From NCBI GenBank assembly GCA_973895155.1, contig OZ316894.1, forward strand, positions 19,220,001-19,284,000: a DNA stretch of 64,000 bases, written 5' to 3'. The notes beneath the pieces were generated by a model that was not told the origin of the DNA, searched no databases, and worked only from the letters and a program-made list of their open reading frames with translations. Source of the DNA: Marsupella aquatica (lineage: Eukaryota; Marchantiophyta). The translations under genes and the position numbers were made by a program. How positions within the stretch are numbered: position 1 is the stretch's first letter; every line of letters begins with the position of its first letter. Below, in pieces: positions 47,302-58,989 of the stretch.

Positions 47302-47700
47302 CGTGCTATGATTCGATGGTCAAGAAAATAAATTGATCCAATGGTCAATAATCTGTCAGTTTCATCATTGAACCGCTTGCTACAATCCAATGGTCAATCG
47401 CAGCATTGGACGGTCATTACATCCTCAATTAAACCTCAACGCCCTCTCTCAACCTCAACCAAGGGGATGGGGGACTGGGGTAGCCACCAGGACAGGGCAA
47501 ACCAGGTTGTTGGGGGGGGAGGCCAGGGGAAGCAAAGTGAGAGACACAATGCAATCAAGGGTTTGATCCGTGATCCCAATCAATCAATCTTTGACATGTT
47601 ACTCTTTACTTAGGTAGCACCTTTCCATTTCATAAATGATGATTGTTTTGGGTGTAACAAAAGTGTATAGTATATCAAAGTCCAAGGTCAAACAATGTGG

Positions 47701-47888
47701 TTTATCCTAGCATCAAGTTACTAACTGGAAATATTATTTTCTGAGATTACTTTGTTGCCACTTTCTTTATTATCTGAATACATCCTTTGCCCGGTTTATC
47801 CTAGCATCAAGTTACTAACTGAAAATATTATATTTTGAGATTACTTTGTTGTCACTTTCTTTATTATCTGAATACATACTTTGCCACT
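47701..47888. repeat. Tandem duplication, period 94 bp
   Basis: Units 47701-47794 and 47795-47888 share TTTATCCTAGCATCAAGTTA, GAGATTACTTTGTTG and TTATCTGAATACAT with a handful of differences. Confidence 0.9.
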
Positions 47889-48250
47889 CTTTTGCTGCCA
47901 TCTTTTTCAACTGCTGCTTACGAGGCTGGTTAAGCAAAGTAACCTCAAACAATCTGACAATCACCATTTGTCTAGCTTTCACAATTGGATATTGTTCACT
48001 TCCTCTACAACCCTAAGCACAACATCCACATATCAAAACTTTGACTCAATGCTTTGTTGGGTTCTCATCAGTCATCTCAGGCACCATCTTCTAAGGTACA
48101 CATTCTTACAATGATTTACGTGTGCATGAGAATTCCCACCTGTCTAGCGTGTCCTCCACAATCTTCTGGTCGAGTATCTGGTTCAAATATACATTGTTTG
48201 ATTACAAACTCACAATGCGAAGGATGGTTAGCAAATAGTTGGGGAGCAAG

Positions 48251-48413
48251 ATGATGGAGCTCAGCCCAGAGAGGCATGACTTTGTGGTAGCTCACTTGAG
48301 TAGAGACTAATAGGCCTTGGGTTCAACTATTGTGGTTGACTCCTCCCTTTCTGTGGGGTTTCACAGATTTCTCCTTTTTTTAAATATTAAAAAATAAAAA
48401 ATGATGGAGCTCA
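48251..48413 (+). mobile_element. tRNA-derived SINE with 13-bp target duplication
   Basis: The body is 48264-48400, flanked by perfect copies of ATGATGGAGCTCA at 48251-48263 and 48401-48413. An A-box-like TGGTAGCTCACTTGA at 48286-48300 and a B-box GGTTCAACT at 48320-48328 form an internal Pol III promoter. The 3' end is A-rich (AAATATTAAAAAATAAAAA). The layout resembles the Au-type SINEs known from plants, but I cannot confirm the family. A second copy is at 38241. Confidence 0.88.
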
Positions 48414-50588
48414 ATGCCTCCTTTGTTTATGCATCACTCCAAATTAGTTTCAAATTGATTATCATAATGTGTCATCTAACCCCATTCAAGGTCACAAATC
48501 AATTCTAACAACCACTAGCTCCTCCTCTTTAGCCTCAAAATATAACATTTTGAGATATGGCTGAGGTGCAAATCATTAGGTAGCGGAGTGTTATCATGCA
48601 CAGAGGTTGTGCTCTCCATTAGCACAAATGGAAAACCAACCTGTGCCCCTAAACCAAATCTCACAGAACTTTGATATTTTTTGCAGTGATCCCGACCCTT
48701 CTCTCTTCAAATCTACAAGAATTGTAGATTTTTAAACAATTTGCCTGACCGCAACGCACATAATTTTACCATTGTGGATCAAAATGAGATTTGGGATTGG
48801 ACAGATGGGATCCCAAATAATCCCCAATGGGTTAATCCCAATCATGATGGCCTCCCTAGTTGGTAGCATCCTCATATGTGTGTGTCCACCTCACACCTTG
48901 CTTGTCACCACACAAGTTTCTTGTGTTGTCCATTGTTTGCCATGATTTGTCACCACAAAACCTTCCTAGTTGATCCTGTATTGATCCCTGCATCATGGAT
49001 ATTAGTCATTTGGCAGCTATTGAAGACCAAAGCTAACATCTTTCCTCCAACATAGCTCTCAAAGGTGTAATCTCCTTCTCTTTATTCCAATCCTGAAAAT
49101 TTTGCCCCATGTCCTCACTTGCACTGTACTGTGCAAAACCCACAACAACCCACAACACCATTTGCCATTTTCAAATACAATATTAAAATCCTTAATCTGC
49201 TTTGGGAAATCAACTTTGCCCATTGAGCTCTTGGTCTAGTTATTGAGGGGCCTTTTGTGACACAATGTTGTAACATTGATACTCAAGCTTTCTACTATAT
49301 GCAACAATCATCCTCAGTATGTTGGGTACATGTGGCAAGTACACCCTCTCTTGCAACAACACCATATGAGTAATAAGTTTTTCCCCAAAAAATTGCCCAA
49401 AATTTCACCCCTCCAAGCCCTCTCCAAATTCAGCTTTTCCGCTTGGACCCTTGTTTGTGTAGTTTCATAAATCCAAAATCCCCAAGCCATGGATCCATAG
49501 AGAGTTGCTTGTTGGCAATCCATGGTAAGTGGACAACCCCCATTTGCTCTAGCAAGATGCCAACACTCCCTAGAAGAGAAGTGAAGAATGAGGAGATGCA
49601 ATGTCCTTCCTTCCCTTGAAATTAAGCTGGTGTGCCCCACTCCAACCCACACAGAATCCTGCACTGCCACACATCACCCTCACCTAATCCCCAGACCTGA
49701 CAATGAGAAGCCACACCGAACATGGGTCTTGTATATGCATGAACATGGGTCTTGTATATGCATGCTATGGGTTGCACATGGAACCGGCTGCTGACGGATG
49801 CAGACTTTGTTCTTCATAGGACTTGAGCCTTGAGTGGAGTATGGTCGCTTCACTTTGATACTCGATTAACATAGTAAACCAGTTTTTGCTCACATCCTCT
49901 ATCTTTGACAGCACTTTGAGGACTGACTCAAAGACTGCCACGACTTCATTCACCAACACCATGAATCTGACCAGCCACGCCATGGAAAGGCGTTAGCAAT
50001 CAATTACCAAAATAGTATTGAACCCTCACTAGGTGTTGTTCACAAATTAATGAACAGATCAAAGATTCCAATAGAGCTCAACGCACCTTAGATCCACAGA
50101 ACTAGCCTAGGGGTTGTTTAGGAGTAGTGTGTTGGTGTCATCTACGGGTGATGGTTGCAAGAAAATGAAGAAAGATGGTAAAAGAGAAACAATGTGAGTG
50201 AATTGCCACGGGCACCAGCCTGAACAAGGCTATAGTCTGCTCATTCTTTGGAAAGTTTGATACAGGTCTTCAATCACAAAAGTGCAAGAGTGACTTTATC
50301 CTTCTCATTCCCAACATGGTTAGCACACAACACGTGAATTGAGAGATGACAACATCACCCCAATCATTCTCATTGACCTCATTCTCCATTGAGTTATTAT
50401 GAACATTCATGCTACATTGCAATGTACAACAAATGTAAGAATAACCAGGAGCTTGAGCCAAATGCCGATTGACTTCATTGAGATGACAAAAAGAGCCATG
50501 AGAATCATGCCAACATTAATGATAATACAGTTGTTATTGGAAATCAGGTATAGTCAGGATTGGTGTCAACTCCTAGATGAGGCGATGA
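48414..50588. other. Gene-free AT-rich region
   Basis: No recognisable genes or repeats. A short tandem GAACATGGGTCTTGTATATGCAT occurs at 49716-49762. Confidence 0.4.
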
Positions 50589-50593
50589 GTAGA

Positions 50594-50934
50594 TGTTAGG
50601 TATTTACTCAAGGTCTAGGGTTACGGCATGTAACCATAGTTAGACTAACCGTAGTCGGAGACGTGGTTAGGTTAACTAGGATGCACACTATATGCCAAGC
50701 GGTGTTTGCTTGGATAAGTGGAACTTAGGCTCATTGTTATGGAGCCACTTGAGAGATGAGGAGAGCTTACACTATAAAGACTTGGTATGGCCGACGGGTT
50801 TAGAGTTCAGTAAAGCTCTCTTGTGTGTTCCCGTGGACGTAGCCTCGAGGAGGTGAACCACGTATCTCTTGTGTCGACTACTTGCGCGTTGGATGTCACA
50901 TGCTTACCGTTACGAGTGTCGTCTATGCTCAACA
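50594..50934 (+). repeat. Solo LTR of the copia family with TSD
   Basis: Begins TGTTAGGTATTTACTC and ends TATGCTCAACA, with strong similarity to the 22200 LTR from CACACTATAT onward (GGCTCATTGTTATGGAGCC, CTCTCTTGTGTGTTCCCGTG). The perfect 5-bp duplication GTAGA flanks it (50589-50593, 50935-50939). It is 341 bp long and lacks the 18-bp array. Confidence 0.94.
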
Positions 50935-50939
50935 GTAGA

Positions 50940-52211
50940 TAGGGTGGTTGTGATGCTTTGTGTGTCTATGGGCAATTTGGCAAGATTCAGAAGTGCAAAT
51001 TGCATGGTCGTATGGACACAAATCACAATATTATAAGAAAATTTTTGACGTTGGTGTAGTGGACTACTTGTCTCACTCAAGCACTAGAACTCCTCTGATC
51101 AAGAATGATGAGAGTGTTCAATCTCTTCTAGATGGATATGTTTTGGCTTCATTTCATCTTTTTTGTGACTCACCTTGATCGTCTCCCAATCTTAGTCTTT
51201 TCTTGTGATCTTGGGCATGTGTGGGTATTGGTATTGTGGTGCTTGGTTGAGGTGTGTCTTGGCCCTTTTGGTCCATTTCTCTTTGCCCAGCTGATTTACA
51301 CTGTAGTGGTCATTTGGAATTCATTACATTAAAAATTAATTAAAAAAGGCAAAATGTGTGTTGTAGTGTGCAATTAAGCACCTTGCAAACCTCCAATGGA
51401 CATTCTTTTCCATTAAGTGTGAGAAAATGCAAAGACAAAAGTCTTGAAGGGATTTAACTCTAGAAAATAATTAAGCTCATTAGTTCCTTGAAACCCTATT
51501 TATTACAACCTCTTGGGTCCCAATCTTAAGGTTTCCCACCTAGGTGTTTCCATTTAGCTAACAAGACAGTGACCTCTAAGTTTGCTAATTGTCAAGTATG
51601 TGGTGAACCCCACGTTGACAACTTGAGATTTGGGTTTGCGCAAAAGTTGCTTAGTTTTTGATGAGTGTCAAATCCTCACTTGCCAAAATTAATACTTGGT
51701 CTTCACCTTTTGTGTGTAATGAGAAATTAAATTGAACGGCCAGACCCAATGCGCAACAATAAATGGGTTTATAAGTAACTCTTATTGTCCAGTAATTGGC
51801 CGGACCCAAGGGCAATAATGAATTAGTATCCCTTGTCCAAACTTGGACATTGAGTGGAATGGCAAGATGCAGTGGGCAACAAAAGGGCATGTCAAATATG
51901 ACATAAAATATGTTGCTGTTAGTTTTTTGGTGCAAACTTGCGGCCGTATTCGTGCCATACACCTGTATTGTGGCATCATCCAGTTGGCCCTGAAATATGA
52001 TTTCATTGCAAACCCATCGTGGTATTGCTCTTGTATAATCAAACCATGGCATTGTCCGGTTGGCTGTGAAACATGATTATACCCTTCAACCATGTTAGAC
52101 AATTTTATGCACAAGTTTTCTAACATACATGAGGCACAAACAATCTCATACATTTTTTAAAAGTGCAGAATTTTAAGTGTAAAAGAATTACATGTGTGTT
52201 TTATGGTAAGT
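50940..52211. other. Gene-free region
   Basis: Only short open frames without recognisable similarity are present. Confidence 0.4.
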
Positions 52212-53549
52212 TGTTGGGTTATATGTGGAAAGGAGACTTTTGCTGAAACACGACCATAAGAGAAAAATCTGAATCGTTTCAAACTTTTTGAGCAAAAACG
52301 ACGCTTTCTGAAGCGTCTACTTTCAATTTGGCGGTTAACTCACTTCAGTCTAACTAAGGACGCTTTCTGAAGCGTCCCCAGTTACAAAGCCAATAAACCT
52401 CAAGACAGCTGAGGCGTCCATGTGTGCTGCCAACCAGATGCGACCCCCTTAACCACGACGCTTTTTGAGCCGTCCTTCACCGATACCACGGAACAGAAGA
52501 CGCTTCGTGAAACGTCTATTCGAACTAGACACCGGACGCTTTAAGACGCTTTCTGAAGCGTCCGCCAAGACAGACTCCGCCGCTTTCTGAAGCGTCCGCT
52601 AACCCCAAAGTCCGATGAGCCGCTTTCTGAAGCGTCCACATGAGAAGTGACGCCTCGACTGTTCGGCCGTGTTCGAAGACAAAGCAGAATCGACGCTTTC
52701 TGAAGCGTCCGCCAAGACAGAATCGACGCTTTCTGAAGCGTCCCACCTGAAGGCCGGAAGACGGACGCCGCGACCAAAACACCAAAATCCAATCGACACT
52801 TTCTGAAGCGTCCACTATGTTCCCAACACTTAGAAAAAGTTTCAGTTTTCGCACTTTTATAACACCGTGCCACTTTTACCGATTTATTTGAGGCACTTAG
52901 AGACCTCAGAAAAGTCTGAAACTTTACCAGCATAGAGATTATATGTAGTAGAGTACTCTAGAAAAGTCTCAGCTCATTCAGACTTTTAGTTTAGAAGTTA
53001 AAATTAGATTAACACCACTGTTTATTAGTTTTACCGGAAAGCACCGACGCTCTACAAAGCGTCCACTAAGTCTCCAATGCATTTCTTTATTTCTTTTAGG
53101 ATTGTCTTTTAGATATTTGAGGTTTGAAAAGTCATGCCTTTTCAGTTAAGGGAACCTTTACTTATAAAACCTCATGGTTTTTCCATTCGAAACCAGGGGG
53201 GGACAATTCCAATCAGACTTCTGTTAGTTTCCCTCCTTCCATTTTAACAAGAGAAGTCTTGTATGGAAGTAAAACTTATGTTTGAATTTATGAATTCAAG
53301 AAATTTCTTGATACTTGAATTCAGTTACAAACTTCTGTGACTTACATTGAATTCACTGCTAGGCTTGCTTGAAGGGTCAAGATTCGCTAGCTAATTCAAG
53401 AGTTGTTGTTTGATATGTGAGAAGTAAAGTTTGGTTCTCAGAGTATTCAGTACCGTTACTTTGTTTATGGAATATGATTTAGTGTTTGACGGAATTGCGT
53501 ATCGCTGATGTCAAACCATGTTGCCGGCATCTTAAGTCATATCATTACA
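52212..53549 (+). repeat. Possible LTR of a second retrotransposon family
   Basis: The span begins TGTTGGGTTATATG and ends TCATTACA. A TATA-like CTTATAAAACC lies near 53160, and two bases after the end comes TGTAACCAGAGC, a 9/12 match to an initiator-tRNA primer site. No second LTR or internal protein lies in the window. This is a tentative reading. Confidence 0.25.
52300..53063. repeat. Cluster of about eleven 18-nt palindromes
   Basis: Consensus GACGCTTTCTGAAGCGTC has 7-bp arms GACGCTT/AAGCGTC around TCTG. Exact copies start at 52300, 52359, 52545, 52692 and 52725. Variants start at 52457, 52499, 52579, 52619, 52795 and 53046. Spacing is irregular (33-230 bp). Several variants keep self-complementarity while changing sequence. 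On the minus strand the repeat reads DASESV, TLQKAS or RFRKR depending on frame, which explains the apparent repetitive proteins there. Confidence 0.93.
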
Positions 53550-54590
53550 TTTGTAACCAGAGCAGTACTTGTTTAGCAAATTGGAAATTCCTTATCATGC
53601 AATTTTATTTAGTCAGTAGAGAAATTAGTGAGTTATGAGACTTGTTTTATGTCTATTCTAAGACCATAGTCCTTTTTGAAGGAGTGGCAATAGCTAATCA
53701 GAGTTTTCAGACCATAATTGACTCTCTCTTGACTCATAAGACAGAAGTTTATTTACTTTGGTGTTTTGTTTATTTGATCTTTTAGTGAGAAACAAGAAAT
53801 CTATGTGCTGAGAGCTTTAGATTACTCAGAGAGTTAAATTCATTCAATTCTTTCCAAATCTGTTCTTAAAGGGATCGAATTCCGAGTCTTTATGTAAAAA
53901 GTGTTCCTTTTTGTTCTTCTGGCTATACGACATTATATGTGTGTCTTTTCTTTAAACCCCTCATTATTCAAGTGCAAAATCTATATGAAGAGCTTATTTT
54001 TTACATGTATCCATTCACACATAAATTCCTTCAATATCATATTCTGCGACAAGGCATAATTTGTTTTACATACATTATGAGTATCATCCAAATTCTCCCT
54101 CGCCCCCTCCCTCCCTGTCCCCCTCTTGAGGGTAAATCATTACTCTCCTCAGTGCACTTTTTTTCAATACCCACTTTTGTTTTTCTATGTTATATACCTC
54201 TATTTTTCACAAGGCGTGCACAATTTATTTTCACAAAAATATGTGCTGCCAAATTTTCATCTCACTTGAGACAGATATACAAACAAAAACCCTCCTCACA
54301 TGGGCAAATCTATACAACGGCAGTACGCTCGTGAGTTTATGCACAAAAACTCACGACAACGTACTGTATGCCATAGTCAAAGCACTACAATAAGCGTGCA
54401 TGTATGGCTGCGACTTTGTGTCAGTATGATCCTTTATGGGCACATATATATGTGGGTAGCTAGTAAGGTTTTTTCCGGACCTCCAGGCACATATATATGT
54501 AGGCACGTTGCCTCTCAAGGTAGCCTAGGTAACCAGTAAAAAATTTGTCCTGAGCATGAAACCATTTTCTGTGCTTGACCACCTCACTTA
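53550..54590. other. Gene-free AT-rich region
   Basis: No domain is recognisable. It may be the decayed interior of the candidate LTR element before it. The motif CACATATATATGT occurs twice near 54440 and 54487. Confidence 0.35.
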
Positions 54591-54922
54591 TGTTGAGCAT
54601 AGACGACAATCGCATGAACCATCCAACGCACAAGAGTCGACACAGAGAGATACGTGGTTCACCTCCTTATGAGGCTACGTCCACGGGAACACACGAGAGC
54701 TTTACTGCACTCTAGGCCGATCGCCATTCCAAGCATCCACAGCGCAAGCTCTCTTTATCTCTCAACTAGCTCCGTAACAATGAGCCTGAGTTCCCCCTCA
54801 CCAAGCAAACAACGCTTGGTTATAGAGTGTGCACAACATGACTAACCTAACCAAGTCTACGACTAAGGTTAGCCTTAACTACGGTACAGTCGTAACTCTA
54901 GACCTAAGAGTAAATCCTAACA
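54591..54922 (-). repeat. Solo LTR of the copia family with TSD
   Basis: Starts TGTTGAGCATAGACGAC and ends GAGTAAATCCTAACA, the inverse of the LTR ends. The perfect 5-bp duplication ACTTA flanks it (54586-54590 and 54923-54927). It is 332 bp long and close to the solo LTR at 50594 (shared inverse of GTGAACCACGTATCTC and CACGGGAACACAC). Confidence 0.94.
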
Positions 54923-54944
54923 ACTTAGAGCATCTCCAACGTAC

Positions 54945-55130
54945 AATTACTGGGTTGGTTGGTCTATTGTAATGTTATGTTGACCAACCCAGTAAAGTTG
55001 ACCAAAAAAGGCAACCCCAACGGGTTACTCTAATGCTATGCACTTGTGGCCATATTGGGTTTTTGGTTACTGGATGTGTATATGAGCTTCAATATAGCTC
55101 ATTGACTGTATGAATACATGATTCATTCAT
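54945..55130 (-). repeat. Dispersed repeat, inverted copy of 5530-5750
   Basis: Carries AGAGCATCTCCAACG at its left end and the TTACTGGGTTGGT, GGCAACCCCAACGGGTTAC and GGTTTTTGGTTACTGG blocks, the inverse of those at 5530-5750. Confidence 0.5.
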
Positions 55131-55269
55131 TCTTGGACATTTATCCACTAGATCATGATCAGGGCTAGTTGCTATTCACTCTAACCTGGAAGATGACTGA
55201 TACCAAAGAGAGGTTGTATTTATGGGGTGACAGCCTGGATGCTACAGATCTATGTAGCTCTTTCAAGGC

Positions 55270-55590
55270 ATGGGGCCTTCAAAGTGCGGCTCACACGATG
55301 AATGGCTGTTGCACCTACCTTGACAGGATGAGCACTATTAAACTTACGAGCCAGTATCAGAGAACCCGCATGGACTACAGTAGAGATAGGCACTGTTGCA
55401 AGAGTAGAGAAGAATTCAAGTTGGCTATTTTCTGGTGGCTGACTTGGGTCTCGTGGCCTGATTAGTTCCTTTGGTTGGGTCTGGCCTTTGGCCAGTGATT
55501 TTCTCCCGGGTGGCTTTTGTCCCCTGGGCCCTGTGTTGCGGGTTCTGGCCCTTGGCGTTCCGGTGAAAAAAAATTAAAATTAAAATTAAA
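55270..55590 (+). repeat. LINE 3' end fragment
   Basis: The last codons read WPD and stop (TGGCCTGATTAG at about 55456), as in the LINE at 59931-61532 (TGGCCGGATTAG). The untranslated tail then has GGGTGGCTTTTGTCCCC and ends in an A-rich AAAATTAAAATTAAA string. The 5' limit is uncertain. Confidence 0.6.
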
Positions 55591-55734
55591 TCACATCTTA
55601 TATATAATATAATAGAATATAATAGAATAATGAGACATAAAAAAAAGAAAGTGTAGAAGAATCAATGAGCAAAGATCATAGTAATTATTCAACACATGAC
55701 CTTAAAGTTATAGCTTGAGATTTATATCACACTA

Positions 55735-55905
55735 CCAAAGACAGGAACACCAAACCTGGAGACATGATCCCAAAGGCAAAAGGACCCAACAAAGAGGGAA
55801 GGAAAAGACCCCAAGAAGCCCAAGAGTCACCAGTAACCCAGAAAAACCAACCATAAGACAAAGAAGCAAACAACAAACAAAACAAAACATTAGTGACCAT
55901 AAATT
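55735..55905 (-). repeat. LINE 3' tail remnant
   Basis: The inverse contains TTTGTTGGGTCCTTTTGCC and GGGATCATGTCTCCAGGTTTGG, shared with the remnant at 19855-20060. Confidence 0.6.
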
Positions 55906-56390
55906 GAAAAGCCCCATAAACTGGTAAACATAAATTGAAAAGCCTGGTAGAACTTGGAGTAACTCGACACATGACCACCTTAAACTATAGCTTACACACT
56001 TGGAGATGGTGCTGCTATTAGAGTCCTGTGTTCACACTCCCTTATAAGAATGAGTTCCCTCGTCCAAACCGCTTTGGATCAACAAAGAGTAGCTAATCAT
56101 TCACAAAGCTCCAATCGCTACACTACAGTTTCCTTTACTCGTACTTCTCAGCTTTGCCCGGAGAAACCGGAGCAACTCTCACGCAATTGACCGCCGGCCG
56201 TTTGCTCAATTCGCCACATGCATTTTCATTGTTTCTCACAAGGATTGTAATCGAGATTTGTCTCACCGACTTTCAATTGCCCAACTCTACTTGCTTAACT
56301 CGTACCCTTTCGCCTGATGATTTCAATCGTCCGGGACGGTGTGTGATTCGAAGGAGAAGGAGAAGGAGCGGATCGGGAGGGAACTGAAGC

Positions 56391-56726
56391 ATGGCGTACG
56401 TTCAAAGAGGCGACTTGCAGGCAAAGAGGACCGTATGGAGGCTGAGCATCTTGACGGATTTCTTCTGGGCGGTCATCTTCTACATTAGGGTCTTCTGGAA
56501 GACCTTGTTCTCTGTCGATGAGTCTAACGCGTACGCCGAGCGCAAGAAATATGACGGCGGACGCCCAAAGGGCTATGGCGGAGGAGGGGGAGGAGGAGGA
56601 TGGGGTGATAGTGCCCCTCCTCCGGGAAGGCCTGGCAGTGGGAATGTCCCAAAGCGCTTCGGTGACATGAGTAACTTGAGAGGGCTTGATCACATTGCTC
56701 CTTGCGGCTCCTGCTGCGGTGGCTAA
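56391..56726 (+). CDS. Selenoprotein K-like glycine-rich membrane protein (Cys form)
   Basis: The animal relative is a small ER membrane protein tied to ER-associated degradation and acyltransferase complexes; the plant role is not well defined. The 111-aa frame starts at ATG 56391 and ends TAA 56724-56726. MAYVQRG ... RTVWRLSILTDFFWA is the family signature, with one membrane segment at about residues 20-40. A glycine-rich GYGGGGGGGGWG stretch and NVPKRFGDMSNLRGLDH follow, matching the GNPPRRMGRI.HLRG region of SelK. The C-terminus is CGSCCGG, so cysteine stands where animals use selenocysteine. The gene is intronless here, so a retrocopy cannot be excluded, although the frame is intact. Confidence 0.9.
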   Translation: MAYVQRGDLQAKRTVWRLSILTDFFWAVIFYIRVFWKTLFSVDESNAYAERKKYDGGRPKGYGGGGGGGGWGDSAPPPGRPGSGNVPKRFGDMSNLRGLDHIAPCGSCCGG

Positions 56727-57008
56727 GAGGCTAGGTGAAGATGTGCAGATTCCGTGTGACCACTTCTGGAGCTTGACCGTGGGTAATCTAATTGCCGGCA
56801 ATAGTACATCCAGTTTTCTTTCGATGCAGGTCTCCCGATCTTTAAAATTGGCCGAATTTCATGCTCTATTTGTGAGATGATAGCTTGGTTCAGCAATACT
56901 ACGAGCAAGTCTTCTGCAAATGTAGGTTTCGATGTCGTCATTTAGAATTCACACCCTACGAGTACATCTAGGGTTAATATGTACAGAGCCCCAAAGACGA
57001 AGAATAAT

Positions 57009-57364
57009 GGGGAAACCGAATTTCCAAGTTTGTATTATGGCCGAATCCAGTGCTGATGCACGCGGTTTTATATTATTTCTCAAGATCTTCAGTTTTCGAA
57101 CTGTGTATGTAGGGCTTCATTCTTTGTGACATGGGTCCGTCTGTGCGCTGAAGTGAAACAAGCTCCTTGCTTTTGCATTCTTGTTAGGGGAAGACGAGTT
57201 TCCAAGTTTTTAATATGGCCGAATGCAGTGCCCGATGCACGCGGCTATAAATTGTTCTGAAGATCTGCAGTTTGCGAAATGTTTATGTGGGGTTCATTTT
57301 GTGTTGACATGGCTCAGTCTGTTGCGCTGATCTGAAACAAGAGCTCCTTGCTTTTGCATTCTTG
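57009..57364. repeat. Tandem duplication, period about 178 bp
   Basis: Two copies begin GGGGAAACCGAATTTCCAAG (57009) and GGGGAAGACGAGTTTCCAAG (57187). Both hold TATGGCCGAAT.CAGTGC, GATGCACGCGG and CTCCTTGCTTTTGCATTCTT. They lie just downstream of the SelK-like gene. Confidence 0.82.
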
Positions 57365-57372
57365 TTAGAACG

Positions 57373-57602
57373 GATCAGTTTCAGGGTTTTTTGGGATAGT
57401 TGAATTTCGACTCTCTGGGTGAATATAGGCAACGTGATTACAGGTCGGTCATCCACGACGAAGCTTGCACGGCTCCTGACAGTTGAAGATCAGTTTCACG
57501 GTTTTTTGGGATAGTTGAATTTCGACTCTCTGGGTGAATATAGGCAATGTGATTACAGGTCTGTCATCCACGACGAAGCTTGCACGGCTCCTGACAGTTG
57601 AA
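57373..57602. repeat. Tandem duplication, period 114 bp
   Basis: Units 57373-57486 and 57487-57602 differ at only a few positions; each runs from GATCAGTTTCA to GCTCCTGACAGTTGAA. Confidence 0.93.
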
Positions 57603-57923
57603 TGTATCCGCGTTGTTGATGAGATGCACTTGCCGGCCGGCAGAGTTCTTTCTAGAAATGTCGACAGGCATCGCTGAGGTCGCCAGGATTGGGAGCAGAC
57701 TATCGCGTTGGAGTTTTCCAAATGTCAATTTCAAGTGGTAGTTTTTAATCATTTTCCGCCAATCAAAGGTTGCCATGTAAGGCCTTTTTTGGCCAGACTA
57801 TTTCTCTTTTATGGCTTTGGGTAATTGCCAAATCCAATGTCAAGTGGTTACTCATTTTCCGCCATTCAAAGGTTTTTGAGGCCTCTTTTATATATACGAG
57901 AGACCTATGCCCATGGGCTCCAC

Positions 57924-58153
57924 GGCTCAAGGAAGGATTGCCCGACTCCCATTTATGGGGCAGCCCGAAATTAATAAATGGAGGTTGTATATCTTTCCTG
58001 TCCATGAGCTTTTTTGTATTGGGATGAAAGATAGAAGGCTCAAGGAAGGAGTGCCCCACTCCATTTATGGGGCAGCTGGAAAATACTCAATCAAATTCAA
58101 CGGTTGTGTATCTTTCCTGTCTATGAGCTTTTTTGTATTGGGACCAAAAATAG
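57924..58153. repeat. Tandem duplication, period 113 bp
   Basis: Both units start GGCTCAAGGAAGGA and contain CCATTTATGGGGCAGC and ATGAGCTTTTTTGTATTGGGA. Confidence 0.88.
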
Positions 58154-58189
58154 AAAAAGAGTGATTGCTTAGGGGGGCTTTACAAGAAC

Positions 58190-58560
58190 TTGGGGGCAGC
58201 CATTCCATTTTTTCTAAGTGAAAGATGCAATCCTAGCCATTCATATGTGGGAACTGGCCACTCTTCACTTTACATGAACTTGGGGGCACAATGAACAAAA
58301 AGCATTACCGAAACCTAGTCATCTGTCAGTGTGCCCCATGTGGGTCCCTTTTTTTGGTGAGGTGTGCAAGCTTTTTTGTCAAAAACTTAGACCTCCTGTT
58401 GAGGTGGTCTAAAAACTTGGAGCAAACGGCCGCTTGTTTTAAGTGAATTGCATTGATTACTTCCAGACCTGACACATTTTGGCTCAGGCATTTTAACTTT
58501 TGTGGAATGAAATGGCCATCAGCTTTGCTCTGGATGAAGAGAGAGTGAACGACCCCCACC
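58190..58560. repeat. Dispersed repeat shared with 32400-32690
   Basis: The shared CTTCACTTTACATGAACTTGG and ACATTTTG.CTCA.GCATTTTAA blocks are in the same order as at 32400. Confidence 0.5.
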
Positions 58561-58989
58561 GTCTTGTAAAGCCCCCCTTATTACAGTTGTAGGTGTTTAA
58601 GGTCCCTCAATGCTCCTTGGAGTATTCAGGGTGACCTTATGCCAACTTGCAGAGTGGGGAAGTGTATGGGAACTCCAATACTTCATTCAGGAGTAAAGGA
58701 GGGACCCTAAATATATGTTAAGCAGTTGTACAGTGATAAGTGGTTGTGATTTGAGCTCGTGTCTTCAAGCAAGTCTTGTCCGCCCATCTGGTGCATCCGC
58801 TCTGCATGTCAGAATCATGGTAAGATTGAACGTTGTGAGTCCTGACACCCGCGGTTGGATTGTTGCACATCAAAACCAGAAAGCCAGGTACTTACTTAAA
58901 ATAATACTTGGTGATTGAAACAAAATATGCAGGGTTATTATGGCATGGAGTGACACAGTACACTGCTGTTGTCATATTTTGATGTGCAA

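Noticed and set aside
52525-52933. Repetitive minus-strand proteins with DASES, GRFRKR and TLQKAS
   Set aside because: They are the 18-nt palindrome read in three frames; no start, domain or codon pattern supports a gene.
52300-53063. CRISPR array
   Set aside because: Repeats are 18 nt with irregular spacing, partly degenerate, and set in a plant nuclear context without cas genes.
56295-56801. 168-aa minus-strand frame over the SelK-like gene
   Set aside because: It is antisense to a clearly recognisable protein and has no family similarity.
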